DNA from: Planctomycetota bacterium
GTDB taxonomy: Bacteria; Planctomycetota; GCA-002687715
Assembly: GCA_013213915.1 (NCBI GenBank)
Contig: JABSRK010000129.1
Coordinates: 1-9,482, forward strand
DNA length: 9,482 nucleotides
Direction of reading: 5' to 3'
The notes beneath the pieces are model-generated. The model saw only the letters and a program-made list of their open reading frames with translations. It searched no databases and was not told where the DNA came from. The stretch's first letter is position 1, and each line of letters starts with the position of its first letter. Made by a program: the position numbers and the translations under genes. This document shows, in pieces, positions 1 to 6,683 of this stretch.

Positions 1-1
1 C

Positions 2-1333
2 CTCGCGGCGTTCCTCGCCGCGATCACCTCGGCATACGACCCGCACACGCGCTACATCGGCGCCAAGTCGTTCGAGGATCTTCAGATCCACATGCGCCTG
101 AACTACCAGGGCATAGGCGCGCACCTACAAGATCAGGACGGCCAGGTCGTCATCACCGACATCATCCCCGGCGGCGCAGCGGCACGGTACGGACAACTCA
201 AGGACGGGGACCGCATCCTCGGCGTTGGCCAGGGTGAGGGGGGCGACATCGTGGATATCTCGGGGATGAAGCTGAGCGACGTGGTGAAGCTCATCCGCGG
301 CAAAGAGGACACGCTCGTACGCCTGCAGATCCGCCAGAAGGGCGGCAAGGAAGTGAAGATCCACGACTTGATGCGCGCCCGGATCGAATTGCGAGACGAG
401 AGCGCCATCGGCGAGGTCATGGAAATCGACGGCAGCAAGATCGGCATCATCGACCTGCCCTCGTTCTACAGAGACCTGGAGGGCTTCAAGAAGCAAGAGG
501 TCGAGGCGGTTGTTCTCGACCTTCGATACAACGGCGGCGGCCTGCTCACCGAGGCGATCGAGCTGACAGGCTTGTTCATCGACACGGGACCCGTGGTCCA
601 GATCAAGGACGGCAACGACAAGGTCAGGAGCCGGGACGACAAGAAGGCGGGGATGTCGTGGAGCGGCCCCATCGTCATCCTGACGAGCCGCTTCTCCGCG
701 AGCGCCAGCGAGATCCTCGCCGGCGCCATCCAGGACTACGGCCGCGGCATCGTCGTCGGCGATGAGACGACCCACGGCAAGGGCACCGTCCAGCACGTCA
801 TCGACCTCGGACGCATCGTCACACGACGGGGTAACCCCCCTGCGCTCGGGGGCCTGAAGCTGACATTGCAAAAGTTCTATCGGGCGAGCGGCGACAGCAC
901 GCAACGGAAGGGCGTCCGGCCGGACATCGTCCTGCCCGCGTTGTCCGCTCTCGTGGATGGCGAAGCGGACCTCCCCCAGGCGCTCGCCTTCGATCAGATC
1001 ACAGCGCTTCCCCACGATCAGTACGGGCACACCAAGCCGAACATCGTGAAGCCCGTGCGTGAAGCCTCGGGCAAGCGTATCGCGGCATCCGAGTCATTCG
1101 CGAAGATCAAGAAGGACGTCGCACGATTCAAGAAGCTCCGCGAGCTGTCCGAGATTCCTCTCGAGCAAGAAGCGTTCTCCAACCTCCTCGAGGACCAGGA
1201 GGAGAGCGAGAAGGCAACCGAGGAGGCGAAGAAGACCGACGACGGCACGCGCAAGATCCGCCGCGACGACTACCTCGAAGAGGTGCTCCGCATCGCCAAC
1301 GACTACGCGCGGAGCATGAAGAGCAGCGTCTGA
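2..1333 (+). CDS. prc: Tail-specific C-terminal processing protease (Prc/Tsp, S41), 5' end outside the window
   Basis: The frame is open from base 2 with no start, so the N-terminus lies upstream; 443 residues are visible. This periplasmic S41 protease recognises C-terminal tails of exported proteins. Visible residues 13-18 read AYDPHT, a Prc hallmark. A PDZ domain follows (about 37-125, starting GIGAHLQ), then the catalytic domain with SASASE. By alignment with E. coli Prc from memory (Ser430, Asp441, Lys455), the nucleophile is Ser234 (bases 701-703), the aspartate Asp245 in QDYG, and the lysine Lys260 in HGKG. Ser and Lys are one residue further apart here than in E. coli. LQKFYRASGDSTQRKGV is also typical of Prc. 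The last ~130 charged residues match the position of the Prc C-terminal domain (DUF3340). Full family members are about 650-700 residues, so roughly a third is missing. The aldo/keto reductase starts 32 bp downstream. The Prc subfamily assignment is firm; substrates are unknown. Confidence 0.93.
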   Translation, partial: LAAFLAAITSAYDPHTRYIGAKSFEDLQIHMRLNYQGIGAHLQDQDGQVVITDIIPGGAAARYGQLKDGDRILGVGQGEGGDIVDISGMKLSDVVKLIRGKEDTLVRLQIRQKGGKEVKIHDLMRARIELRDESAIGEVMEIDGSKIGIIDLPSFYRDLEGFKKQEVEAVVLDLRYNGGGLLTEAIELTGLFIDTGPVVQIKDGNDKVRSRDDKKAGMSWSGPIVILTSRFSASASEILAGAIQDYGRGIVVGDETTHGKGTVQHVIDLGRIVTRRGNPPALGGLKLTLQKFYRASGDSTQRKGVRPDIVLPALSALVDGEADLPQALAFDQITALPHDQYGHTKPNIVKPVREASGKRIAASESFAKIKKDVARFKKLRELSEIPLEQEAFSNLLEDQEESEKATEEAKKTDDGTRKIRRDDYLEEVLRIANDYARSMKSSV

Positions 1334-1334
1334 C

Positions 1335-1346
1335 CCCGGCGCCGGG
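1335..1346. terminator. GC palindrome in the prc-aldo/keto reductase gap
   Basis: CCCGGCGCCGGG is a perfect 12-bp palindrome beginning two bases after the prc stop, and flanking C and G runs could extend pairing imperfectly. There is no T run after it and only 19 bases to the next start codon, so it may attenuate or simply reflect GC-rich spacer sequence. Terminator function is a weak inference. Confidence 0.2.
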
Positions 1347-1353
1347 CGGGGTT

Positions 1354-1357
1354 AGGA
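1354..1357 (+). promoter_or_regulatory. Shine-Dalgarno of the aldo/keto reductase
   Basis: AGGA lies 8 bases before the ATG at 1366. This supports that start and separate translation initiation after the prc stop. Confidence 0.5.
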
Positions 1358-1365
1358 TCCGGCCC

Positions 1366-2280
1366 ATGCGCACGCGCCGACTCGGCAACACGGACCTCGA
1401 TCTGACGACCATCGGCCTGGGGACCTGGGCCATCGGCGGCGGTGACTGGAGCTTCGCCTGGGGGCCACAGGATGAGGCCGAGTCGATCCGGACGATCCAC
1501 GACGCCCTCGACCTGGGCATCAACTGGATCGATACCGCGCCGGTGTACGGGATGGGTACGGCTGAGAAGACGGTGGGAAAGGCGCTCGCGGGCATGGACG
1601 AGCGCCCCATCATCGCCACCAAGTGCGGCCGCACGTGGCGTCCCGATCGGACCATCGAGCCGTGCATCAAGAAGGACTCGATCAAGCACGAATGCGAAGA
1701 GAGTCTGCGGCGGCTCGGCATCGACATCATCGACCTCTACCAGATCCACTGGCCCGAACCGGACGAGGACGTGGAGGAAGCCTGGGACGCTGTCGGCGAG
1801 CTCAAGGCCGAGGGGAAGATCCGCTGGTGCGGGGTTTCGAACTTCTCCGTCGCACACCTGGAGCGCGTCCATGCGCGTCGCCCGGTCGCATCCCTGCAGC
1901 CGCCATACAGCATGCTCCGCCGAGACGTCGAGGGCGGCGAGCTGCCGTGGTGCAAAGAGCACGGCGTGGGGGTCGTCGCCTACAGCCCCATGCAGAAGGG
2001 CCTGCTCACCGGAAAGATGACCGCCGAACGGGTGGCCAGCCTCCCGAACGACGATCACCGCCGGAGTGACCCCATGTTCCTCGGCGATCGACTCGACCAC
2101 GCCAACGACCTGGCCACCCAGCTCGCCCAGCTCGGCGAGCCGTTTGGCCTCGGCGCGGCCGCTGCCTCGGTGGCGTGGGTGCTCCGCCGTCCGGAGGTCA
2201 CGTCCGCCATCGTTGGCGCCCGCCGTCCCGGACAGCTCGCCGAGATCGTCCCCGCTGGCGACGTCGATCTGGCGACGTGA
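1366..2280 (+). CDS. Aldo/keto reductase
   Basis: A cytoplasmic NAD(P)H-dependent oxidoreductase of the AKR (beta/alpha)8-barrel family, 304 residues, with no signal peptide. The N-terminus MRTRRLGNTDL and the GLGTWAIGG turn are typical. The catalytic tetrad is complete: Asp56 and Tyr61 in DTAPVYG, Lys86 in ATKCG, and His128 in YQIHWPEPD. GVSNFS (156-161), VVAYSPMQKGLLTG (203-216) and the cofactor-binding segment IVGARRPGQLAE (282-293) appear in order. This pattern fits the 'general aldo/keto reductase' group (AKR11/YghZ-like bacterial enzymes) that reduce aldehydes and ketones; the physiological substrate cannot be read from sequence. The protein ends soon after the cofactor loop, so its C-terminal tail is somewhat short for the family. 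AGGA 8 bases upstream supports the start. It may be co-transcribed with prc, with which it has no obvious biochemical link. Confidence 0.95.
   Translation: MRTRRLGNTDLDLTTIGLGTWAIGGGDWSFAWGPQDEAESIRTIHDALDLGINWIDTAPVYGMGTAEKTVGKALAGMDERPIIATKCGRTWRPDRTIEPCIKKDSIKHECEESLRRLGIDIIDLYQIHWPEPDEDVEEAWDAVGELKAEGKIRWCGVSNFSVAHLERVHARRPVASLQPPYSMLRRDVEGGELPWCKEHGVGVVAYSPMQKGLLTGKMTAERVASLPNDDHRRSDPMFLGDRLDHANDLATQLAQLGEPFGLGAAAASVAWVLRRPEVTSAIVGARRPGQLAEIVPAGDVDLAT
2261..2278 (+). terminator. Weak hairpin over the aldo/keto reductase stop codon
   Basis: ACGTCG and CGACGT form a perfect 6-bp stem around a 6-base loop, ending on the T of the TGA stop. No T run follows. A second possible 6-bp stem (GCGCCG/CGGCGC with a C-rich loop) lies just downstream near 2297-2319. 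Either could contribute to transcript ending before the peptidase gene, but evidence is thin. Confidence 0.2.
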
Positions 2281-2398
2281 CCACGTTCCCCCATGGCGCC
2301 GCCCCCCCACCCGGCGCGAAACCGCTCCACCTGATACGTTGGATGGCTCAATGGGGCGACGTGCCCGTCGGCCGCCGCCGTATCCACTCGTACCCAGC

Positions 2399-2402
2399 GG
2401 AG
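2399..2402 (+). promoter_or_regulatory. Shine-Dalgarno fixing the S9 peptidase start
   Basis: GGAG sits 8 bases before the ATG at 2411. This ATG is followed at once by a signal peptide, which decides against the much longer reading that stays open back into the aldo/keto reductase. No convincing -35/-10 pair is visible in the 130-bp gap upstream. Confidence 0.6.
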
Positions 2403-2410
2403 TGTGCGTC

Positions 2411-5296
2411 ATGACGCGGCAGTCGCTCATCGTTTCCCTCGCCCTGATCCTCCTCACCTGCGGCAGCGTCGCCGCGCAAAGCGTCGTCCTCGGCGCCGAG
2501 GACTTCGTCAAGCCACCGAAGGTGATCAGTGATGTCCTGCTGTCCGACGCGATGCACAATCGCGAGTCGTACAGCAACCTGGGGCCCGATAGCGAGCACC
2601 TCCTCCTCACCAAGAGCCTGGGGATGCCGCCCCTCACGCTTGTCGGACGGCCGTACGTGAACCTCGGCGAGACGTCCATCGATCACGTCGCGAACCGGTC
2701 CCGCAGCCTCAGCACGGGCTCGACGGGTGGTTACGAGCTCGTGTCCTGGAAGACCGGCCGACGGGTCTCCGTACAGGTGCCAGACGGCATCACCGTCAGC
2801 GGGGCGAAGTGGTCACCTGATGGCAACCTGATCGCGTTCCTCGGTCACCACGACGATGCCACCTACCTGTACACCGCGGACGTTAAAACCGGTGAGACCC
2901 GCCGCGCCACGGACCAACCCCTCAACGCCTGCCTGACGTCGAGCATCGCGTGGTCGGGAGACAGCGGCCAAATGATCGCCGTCCTGATCCCCAAGGACCG
3001 CGGCCCCATGCCGCAGCAAACGCCCGTGGCCCGGGAGCCTCGGGTCTGGGTCACCCACGAAGGCGAGACCCCGACCCGCACCTATCGATTCCTGCTGAAG
3101 ACTCCGTACGACAAGGAGCTCCTTGCGTACCTGTCGACGGGTCAGCTCGCGTCGATCGAACTCAGCTCCGGCAAGGTCGCCCCCATCGGCAAGCCCGCCA
3201 TGATTACCGCGTTCAACGCATCTCCCGATGGCTCGCATTTCCGGGTCACCACGATGCAGAGACCGTTCTCGTACTTCGTGCCACGCAGCAAGTTCGGCAC
3301 GAAGGAGGAAATCTGGGACGGCCAGGGCAAGGTCCTCGACACGATGAGCGATCGTAAGCTGCGCGACCTCGAGAAGCGCCGCGCAAGGCCCACGACGCAG
3401 ACCCGCGGAGGGCGCGGACGAGACGGCGCCAACAGCGCCACGCGCGGCAAGAGATCCCTGAGTTGGCGGCCCGACGGAAACGGCATGTCCTTCCTCCAGA
3501 AGGAGCCAGCGCCGAAGAAGGAGGCCGAGAAAGACCAGGATGGGAAGAAGGACGGTGACGCGACGAAAGCGAAGCCCGACAAGAAGGACGACGCGAAGAG
3601 GACGAGGCCCGACAGGAGAGACGGTGACGCGACGAAAGCGAAGCCCGCCAAGAAGGACGACGCAAAGGAGGCCACGTCCGACAAGAAGGACGGTGAGAAG
3701 AAGGTGCGCAAGGATCGCGTCATGCAGTGGCTCCCACCCTTCGACGAGAAGAGCGTCAAGGTGGTGTGGGAGAGCGACGATTCGATCTCGAGCGTCCGGT
3801 ACTCCGCCGACTGCAAGACCCTCTATCTCACGACGGCCAAGGACGGAGGGAGCCAGACGTTCGCCGTCAAGATCGAGGAGCCGGACAAGAAGCTCAAGAT
3901 CAGCGAACGGAAAGCCAGCAAGGACGACAAGGCCCCCACGCCTCGTCGCGGTGGACGTGGGAGCCGAGGCGGCGGCGGCCGTGGACTCATGACCACGCGA
4001 GGCCCCAACGGCGGATCGGTCGTACGCACATCGAGCGACGGCAAGCACGTGTACACCTCGGGATCCGAGAAACTCAAGGACGGCGAGGCTGGCACACCGC
4101 GTCCCACCATCGACCGCATCGAGGTGGGCACCGGAAAGAAGGAGCGCGTGTGGACCGGCGCGAAGGATGCGAACGAATCCCTCCAGGCCGTCCTCGACGC
4201 CGACCTGGGCAACATCGCCATCTCACGCCAGAGCGCCACCGAGGTTCCCAACTCCTGGATCCGCGACACCAGGGCGAACACCCAGCGCCAGGTCACCCAC
4301 AACGCCGACCCCGCGCCGAGCGTGACCGCCGCCGAGCGTGACCGCTTCCAGGTGACCCGTGTTGACGGGTTCAAGTTCTGGGTCAACGTCACGATTCCGC
4401 GTGACCACGGCCAGAAGCTGCCAGCGCTGTTCTGGTTTTACCCCCGCGAATTTACGAGCCAGAAGCAATACGACGATCGCGTGCGCAAGCCAGACCCGCA
4501 CCGTTTTCCCGCCGTGCGAACGCGGTCAATGCAGATGTTCACGATGCTCGGTTACGTCGTCGTCGAGCCCGACTGCCCCATCGTCGGCGCTGAGGGCCGC
4601 CCGAACGACAACTACGTCGCGGATATCCGCAACAGCCTGTGGGCGGTCATCGATCACCTCGACAAGAAGGGCATCATCGACCGTGATCGCCTCGCCCTCG
4701 GTGGCCACAGCTACGGCGCGTTCAGCACCGCGAATGCCATGGTGCACACACCGTTCTTCAAGGCCGGCATCGCCGGCGACGGAAACTACAACCGCACGCT
4801 CACTCCCATGTCGTTCCAGTCCGAACGGCGCAACATCTGGGACGCACGTGAGACGTACCTCGCCATGTCGCCGCTGCTGTGGGCCAACCAGTTCAACGGC
4901 GCCCTGCTCATGTACCACGGGATGGACGACGCCAACTCCGGCACGTTCCCGATCCACGCTCCCCGGATGTTCCAGGTGCTCAACGGACTCGGAAAGCCCG
5001 CGGCCCTGTACCGGTACCCCTACGAGGGACACGGTCCCAAGGCCAAGGAGACGATTCTCGACCTGTGGGCCCGCTGGGCCGAGTGGCTCGACATCTGGGT
5101 GAAGAACCCGGAGCGCGGCAAGAACCTGCACAAGGCCACGAAGCCGCGTCAGGACGTCGAGACCAACAGCAACGGTAACGGCAACGCCAACGACAACGAC
5201 AAGGGCAAGGCTAATGCCAAGGGCAAGGCTAATGCCAAGGGCAAGGCTAACGACAAGGGCAAGGCTAATGCCAAGGGCAACGGCAACAACAAGTAA
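2411..5296 (+). CDS. Exported S9-family serine peptidase, glutamyl endopeptidase-like (S9D), with charged linker and repeat tail
   Basis: A 961-residue prolyl-oligopeptidase-fold serine peptidase, probably exported. Residues 1-23 form a signal peptide (MTRQ, hydrophobic core, cleavage near VAAQ). The N-terminal half has TolB-like beta-propeller motifs: WSPDGN (134), SPDGSHF (271), WRPDGNG (352). Segments such as GPDSEHLLL, LNAC and RPFSYFVPR recall the glutamyl endopeptidases of plant chloroplasts and bacteria (S9D). The alpha/beta-hydrolase domain spans about 650-905 with Ser767 in GGHSYG, Asp840 in HGMDDANSGTF (the HGxxD position and S9D-like GTF ending) and His874 in YEGHG. Oddities are an Asp/Lys/Ala-rich linker (about 365-436) containing a 23-residue repeat, an RG-rich stretch (512-525), and a tail (about 915-961) of NGN then KGKANA repeats. 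The linkers account for the length beyond typical members. The start is set by GGAG and the signal peptide. The lectin gene follows after 22 bp. Cleavage after glutamate is family inference, not shown. Confidence 0.9.
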   Translation: MTRQSLIVSLALILLTCGSVAAQSVVLGAEDFVKPPKVISDVLLSDAMHNRESYSNLGPDSEHLLLTKSLGMPPLTLVGRPYVNLGETSIDHVANRSRSLSTGSTGGYELVSWKTGRRVSVQVPDGITVSGAKWSPDGNLIAFLGHHDDATYLYTADVKTGETRRATDQPLNACLTSSIAWSGDSGQMIAVLIPKDRGPMPQQTPVAREPRVWVTHEGETPTRTYRFLLKTPYDKELLAYLSTGQLASIELSSGKVAPIGKPAMITAFNASPDGSHFRVTTMQRPFSYFVPRSKFGTKEEIWDGQGKVLDTMSDRKLRDLEKRRARPTTQTRGGRGRDGANSATRGKRSLSWRPDGNGMSFLQKEPAPKKEAEKDQDGKKDGDATKAKPDKKDDAKRTRPDRRDGDATKAKPAKKDDAKEATSDKKDGEKKVRKDRVMQWLPPFDEKSVKVVWESDDSISSVRYSADCKTLYLTTAKDGGSQTFAVKIEEPDKKLKISERKASKDDKAPTPRRGGRGSRGGGGRGLMTTRGPNGGSVVRTSSDGKHVYTSGSEKLKDGEAGTPRPTIDRIEVGTGKKERVWTGAKDANESLQAVLDADLGNIAISRQSATEVPNSWIRDTRANTQRQVTHNADPAPSVTAAERDRFQVTRVDGFKFWVNVTIPRDHGQKLPALFWFYPREFTSQKQYDDRVRKPDPHRFPAVRTRSMQMFTMLGYVVVEPDCPIVGAEGRPNDNYVADIRNSLWAVIDHLDKKGIIDRDRLALGGHSYGAFSTANAMVHTPFFKAGIAGDGNYNRTLTPMSFQSERRNIWDARETYLAMSPLLWANQFNGALLMYHGMDDANSGTFPIHAPRMFQVLNGLGKPAALYRYPYEGHGPKAKETILDLWARWAEWLDIWVKNPERGKNLHKATKPRQDVETNSNGNGNANDNDKGKANAKGKANAKGKANDKGKANAKGNGNNK
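3551..3688 (+). repeat. Two tandem 69-bp units in the S9 peptidase linker
   Basis: Copy 1 is 3551-3619 and copy 2 is 3620-3688. The first 48 bases of each differ at only two positions (GAC/GCC and GCG/GCA); the last 21 are more diverged. A short third start follows at 3689. Each unit encodes 23 residues beginning DGDATKAKP (protein 381-403 and 404-426). This is a recent in-frame duplication of a hydrophilic, mixed-charge linker probably exposed between propeller blades. Confidence 0.9.
5201..5281 (+). repeat. 18-bp tandem repeat encoding the KGKANA tail
   Basis: Four full 18-bp units (5201-5218, 5219-5236, 5237-5254, 5255-5272) and a half unit to 5281. Unit sequence is AAGGGCAAGGCTAATGCC; copy 3 ends AACGAC instead of AATGCC. 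They encode KGKANA, KGKANA, KGKAND, KGKANA, KGN (from residue 931). The near-identity of codons points to recent slippage or unequal exchange and to copy-number variability between strains. It lies inside a gene, in frame, and has no spacers. Confidence 0.93.
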
Positions 5297-5318
5297 CCCG
5301 CGTCCCCTTCGGTGATCC

Positions 5319-6650
5319 ATGCGTACCCTCGTCGTGCTTACACTGGTTTCGGTCTGCAGCGCCCAGCCCATCAACCACGCGCTGACGGGCACGGCCAGCC
5401 AGTCCACCACCCTTTTCGGTGGGGCCGCCAGCAACGCCATCGACGGAAATCCCGACGGTCATTGGACCAACGGATCGGTCTCCCACACCACGAACCTGGC
5501 GAACCAGTGGTGGGAGGTCGCGTTGACTGCCCCGCAGGTGATCGACGAACTGCGCCTGTACAACCGGGCTGACTGCTGCGGGCTGCGGCTTTCCAACTTC
5601 CGCGTCTCGGCGTTTCTCGGCATGACGCTGATGTTCACGCAGGACTTCTACACGACGACCGGATCGGTGCCGCTCGGCGATGTGGAACGGATCGAGTTGC
5701 CCGCAGCGACGGTCGGAGACCGTGTACGCGTCGAGATCCTGGGTATGAACAACAACGGCGACGGGGTGCTCTCTCTCGCCGAGGTGGCGGTGCTCCAATA
5801 CGGTCCCCTGCCCGACGTGAACATCGCACCGCTCGGGACCGCCCTGCAGTCATCGACCGGATCAGGCGGCCTCCCCGAACGCGCCATCGACGGAAACCGG
5901 GACGGCTACTGGATCAACGCATCGGTCTCCCACACGGCCAACAACGGAGCCCTGAACAGCTGGTGGCAGGTCGCATTCGCGAATCAAGAGCAGGTGGACG
6001 TCATACGGCTGTGGAATCGCAGCGACTGCTGCGCGAACCGGCTGAGCAACTTCCGCGTGTCCGTGTGGGACGGGTTGAACCAGATCTGGTTCCAGGACAA
6101 CTACACGACCACGGGCAACGTACCGGCGGGACAGTCCTGGGAAGTGGCCCTCCCGCCCGGCACCACGGGCAATCGCGTACGCGTCGAACTGCTGGGGTTG
6201 AACCTCACGGGCAACAGCATCCTCTCCCTCGCCGAGTGCGAGGTCATCCGGCGAGAGGCGGGGCTTGTGCCCGACGTGACGCGGATCTCGGCGGCCACGG
6301 GCGGCACCCAGGCCCTGGTCATAGACGCCGGCACGTCTCGAGCGGGCATGACACACCTGCTGCTCGGTACCGCTTCGGGGGTGACGCCGGGGATCACGGT
6401 CTCGGGGTTTGCCGTCCCGTTGAATCCCGACCCCTGGACCGACTTCATGTTGCTGGCGCCCAACGGATGGCCCTACGCCAACACGGTCGGCATCGTCAAC
6501 CTGCACGGGAAGGCCGTGGCCACGCTCACGGTGCCGCCGGGGCTCACGGCGCTCATCGGCACGTCCCTCCACCACGTGTTCGGCGTCGTCGACGGGAACG
6601 GCAGCCTCGTCGCGGTCTCCAACCCGTCGCCCCTCACGCTTGATCCCTAG
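5319..6650 (+). CDS. Exported protein with two F-type lectin (fucolectin-like) domains and a planctomycete-style C-terminal domain
   Basis: 443 residues. Residues 1-15 form a short signal peptide (cleavage near CSA/QP). Two homologous galactose-binding-fold domains follow (about 17-160 and 166-310), roughly half identical by eye. Domain 1 fits the F-type lectin fucose motif H-x26-R-x-D-x4-R exactly: His56, Arg83, Asp85, Arg90, with the adjacent cysteines Cys86-Cys87. Eel agglutinin (His52, Arg79, Asp81, Cys82-Cys83, Arg86, from memory) has the same spacing. Domain 2 has His205, Arg234, Asp236, Cys237-Cys238, Arg241 but 28 residues between His and Arg. The last ~125 residues (ISAATGGTQALVIDAG onward) form a separate beta-rich unit of unknown role that I recall ending many exported planctomycete proteins. 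No catalytic domain is visible. It probably binds fucosylated glycans outside the cytoplasm or at the surface. The start has only a weak GGTGA upstream. It lies 22 bp after the S9 peptidase, so co-expression is likely. Binding itself is inferred. Confidence 0.88.
   Translation: MRTLVVLTLVSVCSAQPINHALTGTASQSTTLFGGAASNAIDGNPDGHWTNGSVSHTTNLANQWWEVALTAPQVIDELRLYNRADCCGLRLSNFRVSAFLGMTLMFTQDFYTTTGSVPLGDVERIELPAATVGDRVRVEILGMNNNGDGVLSLAEVAVLQYGPLPDVNIAPLGTALQSSTGSGGLPERAIDGNRDGYWINASVSHTANNGALNSWWQVAFANQEQVDVIRLWNRSDCCANRLSNFRVSVWDGLNQIWFQDNYTTTGNVPAGQSWEVALPPGTTGNRVRVELLGLNLTGNSILSLAECEVIRREAGLVPDVTRISAATGGTQALVIDAGTSRAGMTHLLLGTASGVTPGITVSGFAVPLNPDPWTDFMLLAPNGWPYANTVGIVNLHGKAVATLTVPPGLTALIGTSLHHVFGVVDGNGSLVAVSNPSPLTLDP
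5367..6248 (+). repeat. Internal duplication: two F-type lectin domains
   Basis: The stretches 5367-5798 and 5814-6248 encode aligned domains sharing AIDGN, SVSHT, WW, NR-x-DCC, RLSNFRVS, YTTTG, RVRVE and LSLAE. The divergence shows an older duplication than the short repeats in the preceding gene. Domain 2 carries two extra residues in the loop after SHT. Confidence 0.9.
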
Positions 6651-6683
6651 GGCCGCGGACGCGGTTCCGGCGGCGCCGGTACG

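Noticed and set aside
125..1030. 301-residue minus-strand open frame over the prc gene.
   Set aside because: The opposite strand encodes a conserved S41 protease with catalytic motifs; the antisense reading is Asp/Ala/Val-rich and featureless.
2066..2410. Upstream extension of the S9 peptidase reading frame into the aldo/keto reductase.
   Set aside because: It overlaps a well-supported enzyme in another frame, its translation is Pro/Arg/Ser-rich without pattern, and the ATG at 2411 has both a Shine-Dalgarno and an immediate signal peptide.
2281..2410. Promoter in the largest intergenic gap of the plus-strand block.
   Set aside because: A promoter is plausible before the peptidase, but no convincing -35/-10 hexamers or operator repeats could be read, so none is called.
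2411..2480. Lipoprotein signal in the S9 peptidase (LLTC at residues 14-17).
   Set aside because: Threonine before the cysteine is poor for a lipobox, and a standard signal peptidase I site (VAAQ) follows a few residues later.
1303..2679. 458-residue minus-strand open frame over the aldo/keto reductase and peptidase start.
   Set aside because: It is antisense to two clear genes, has no recognisable motifs, and is Arg/Gly/Val-rich as expected for a shadow in GC-rich DNA.
2813..4048. 411-residue minus-strand open frame inside the S9 peptidase, with Leu/Val-rich runs that look like membrane segments.
   Set aside because: The hydrophobic runs are the complement of the Lys/Asp-rich linker repeat, and no family motif or independent start signal is seen.
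5201..5281. Possible CRISPR or regulatory direct repeats.
   Set aside because: The 18-bp units are contiguous, without spacers, and in frame with the peptidase.
4526..5440. 304-residue minus-strand open frame with a repeated LALGISLALVVS pattern resembling transmembrane helices.
   Set aside because: The pattern is the antisense reading of the 18-bp KGKANA repeat and has no other support.
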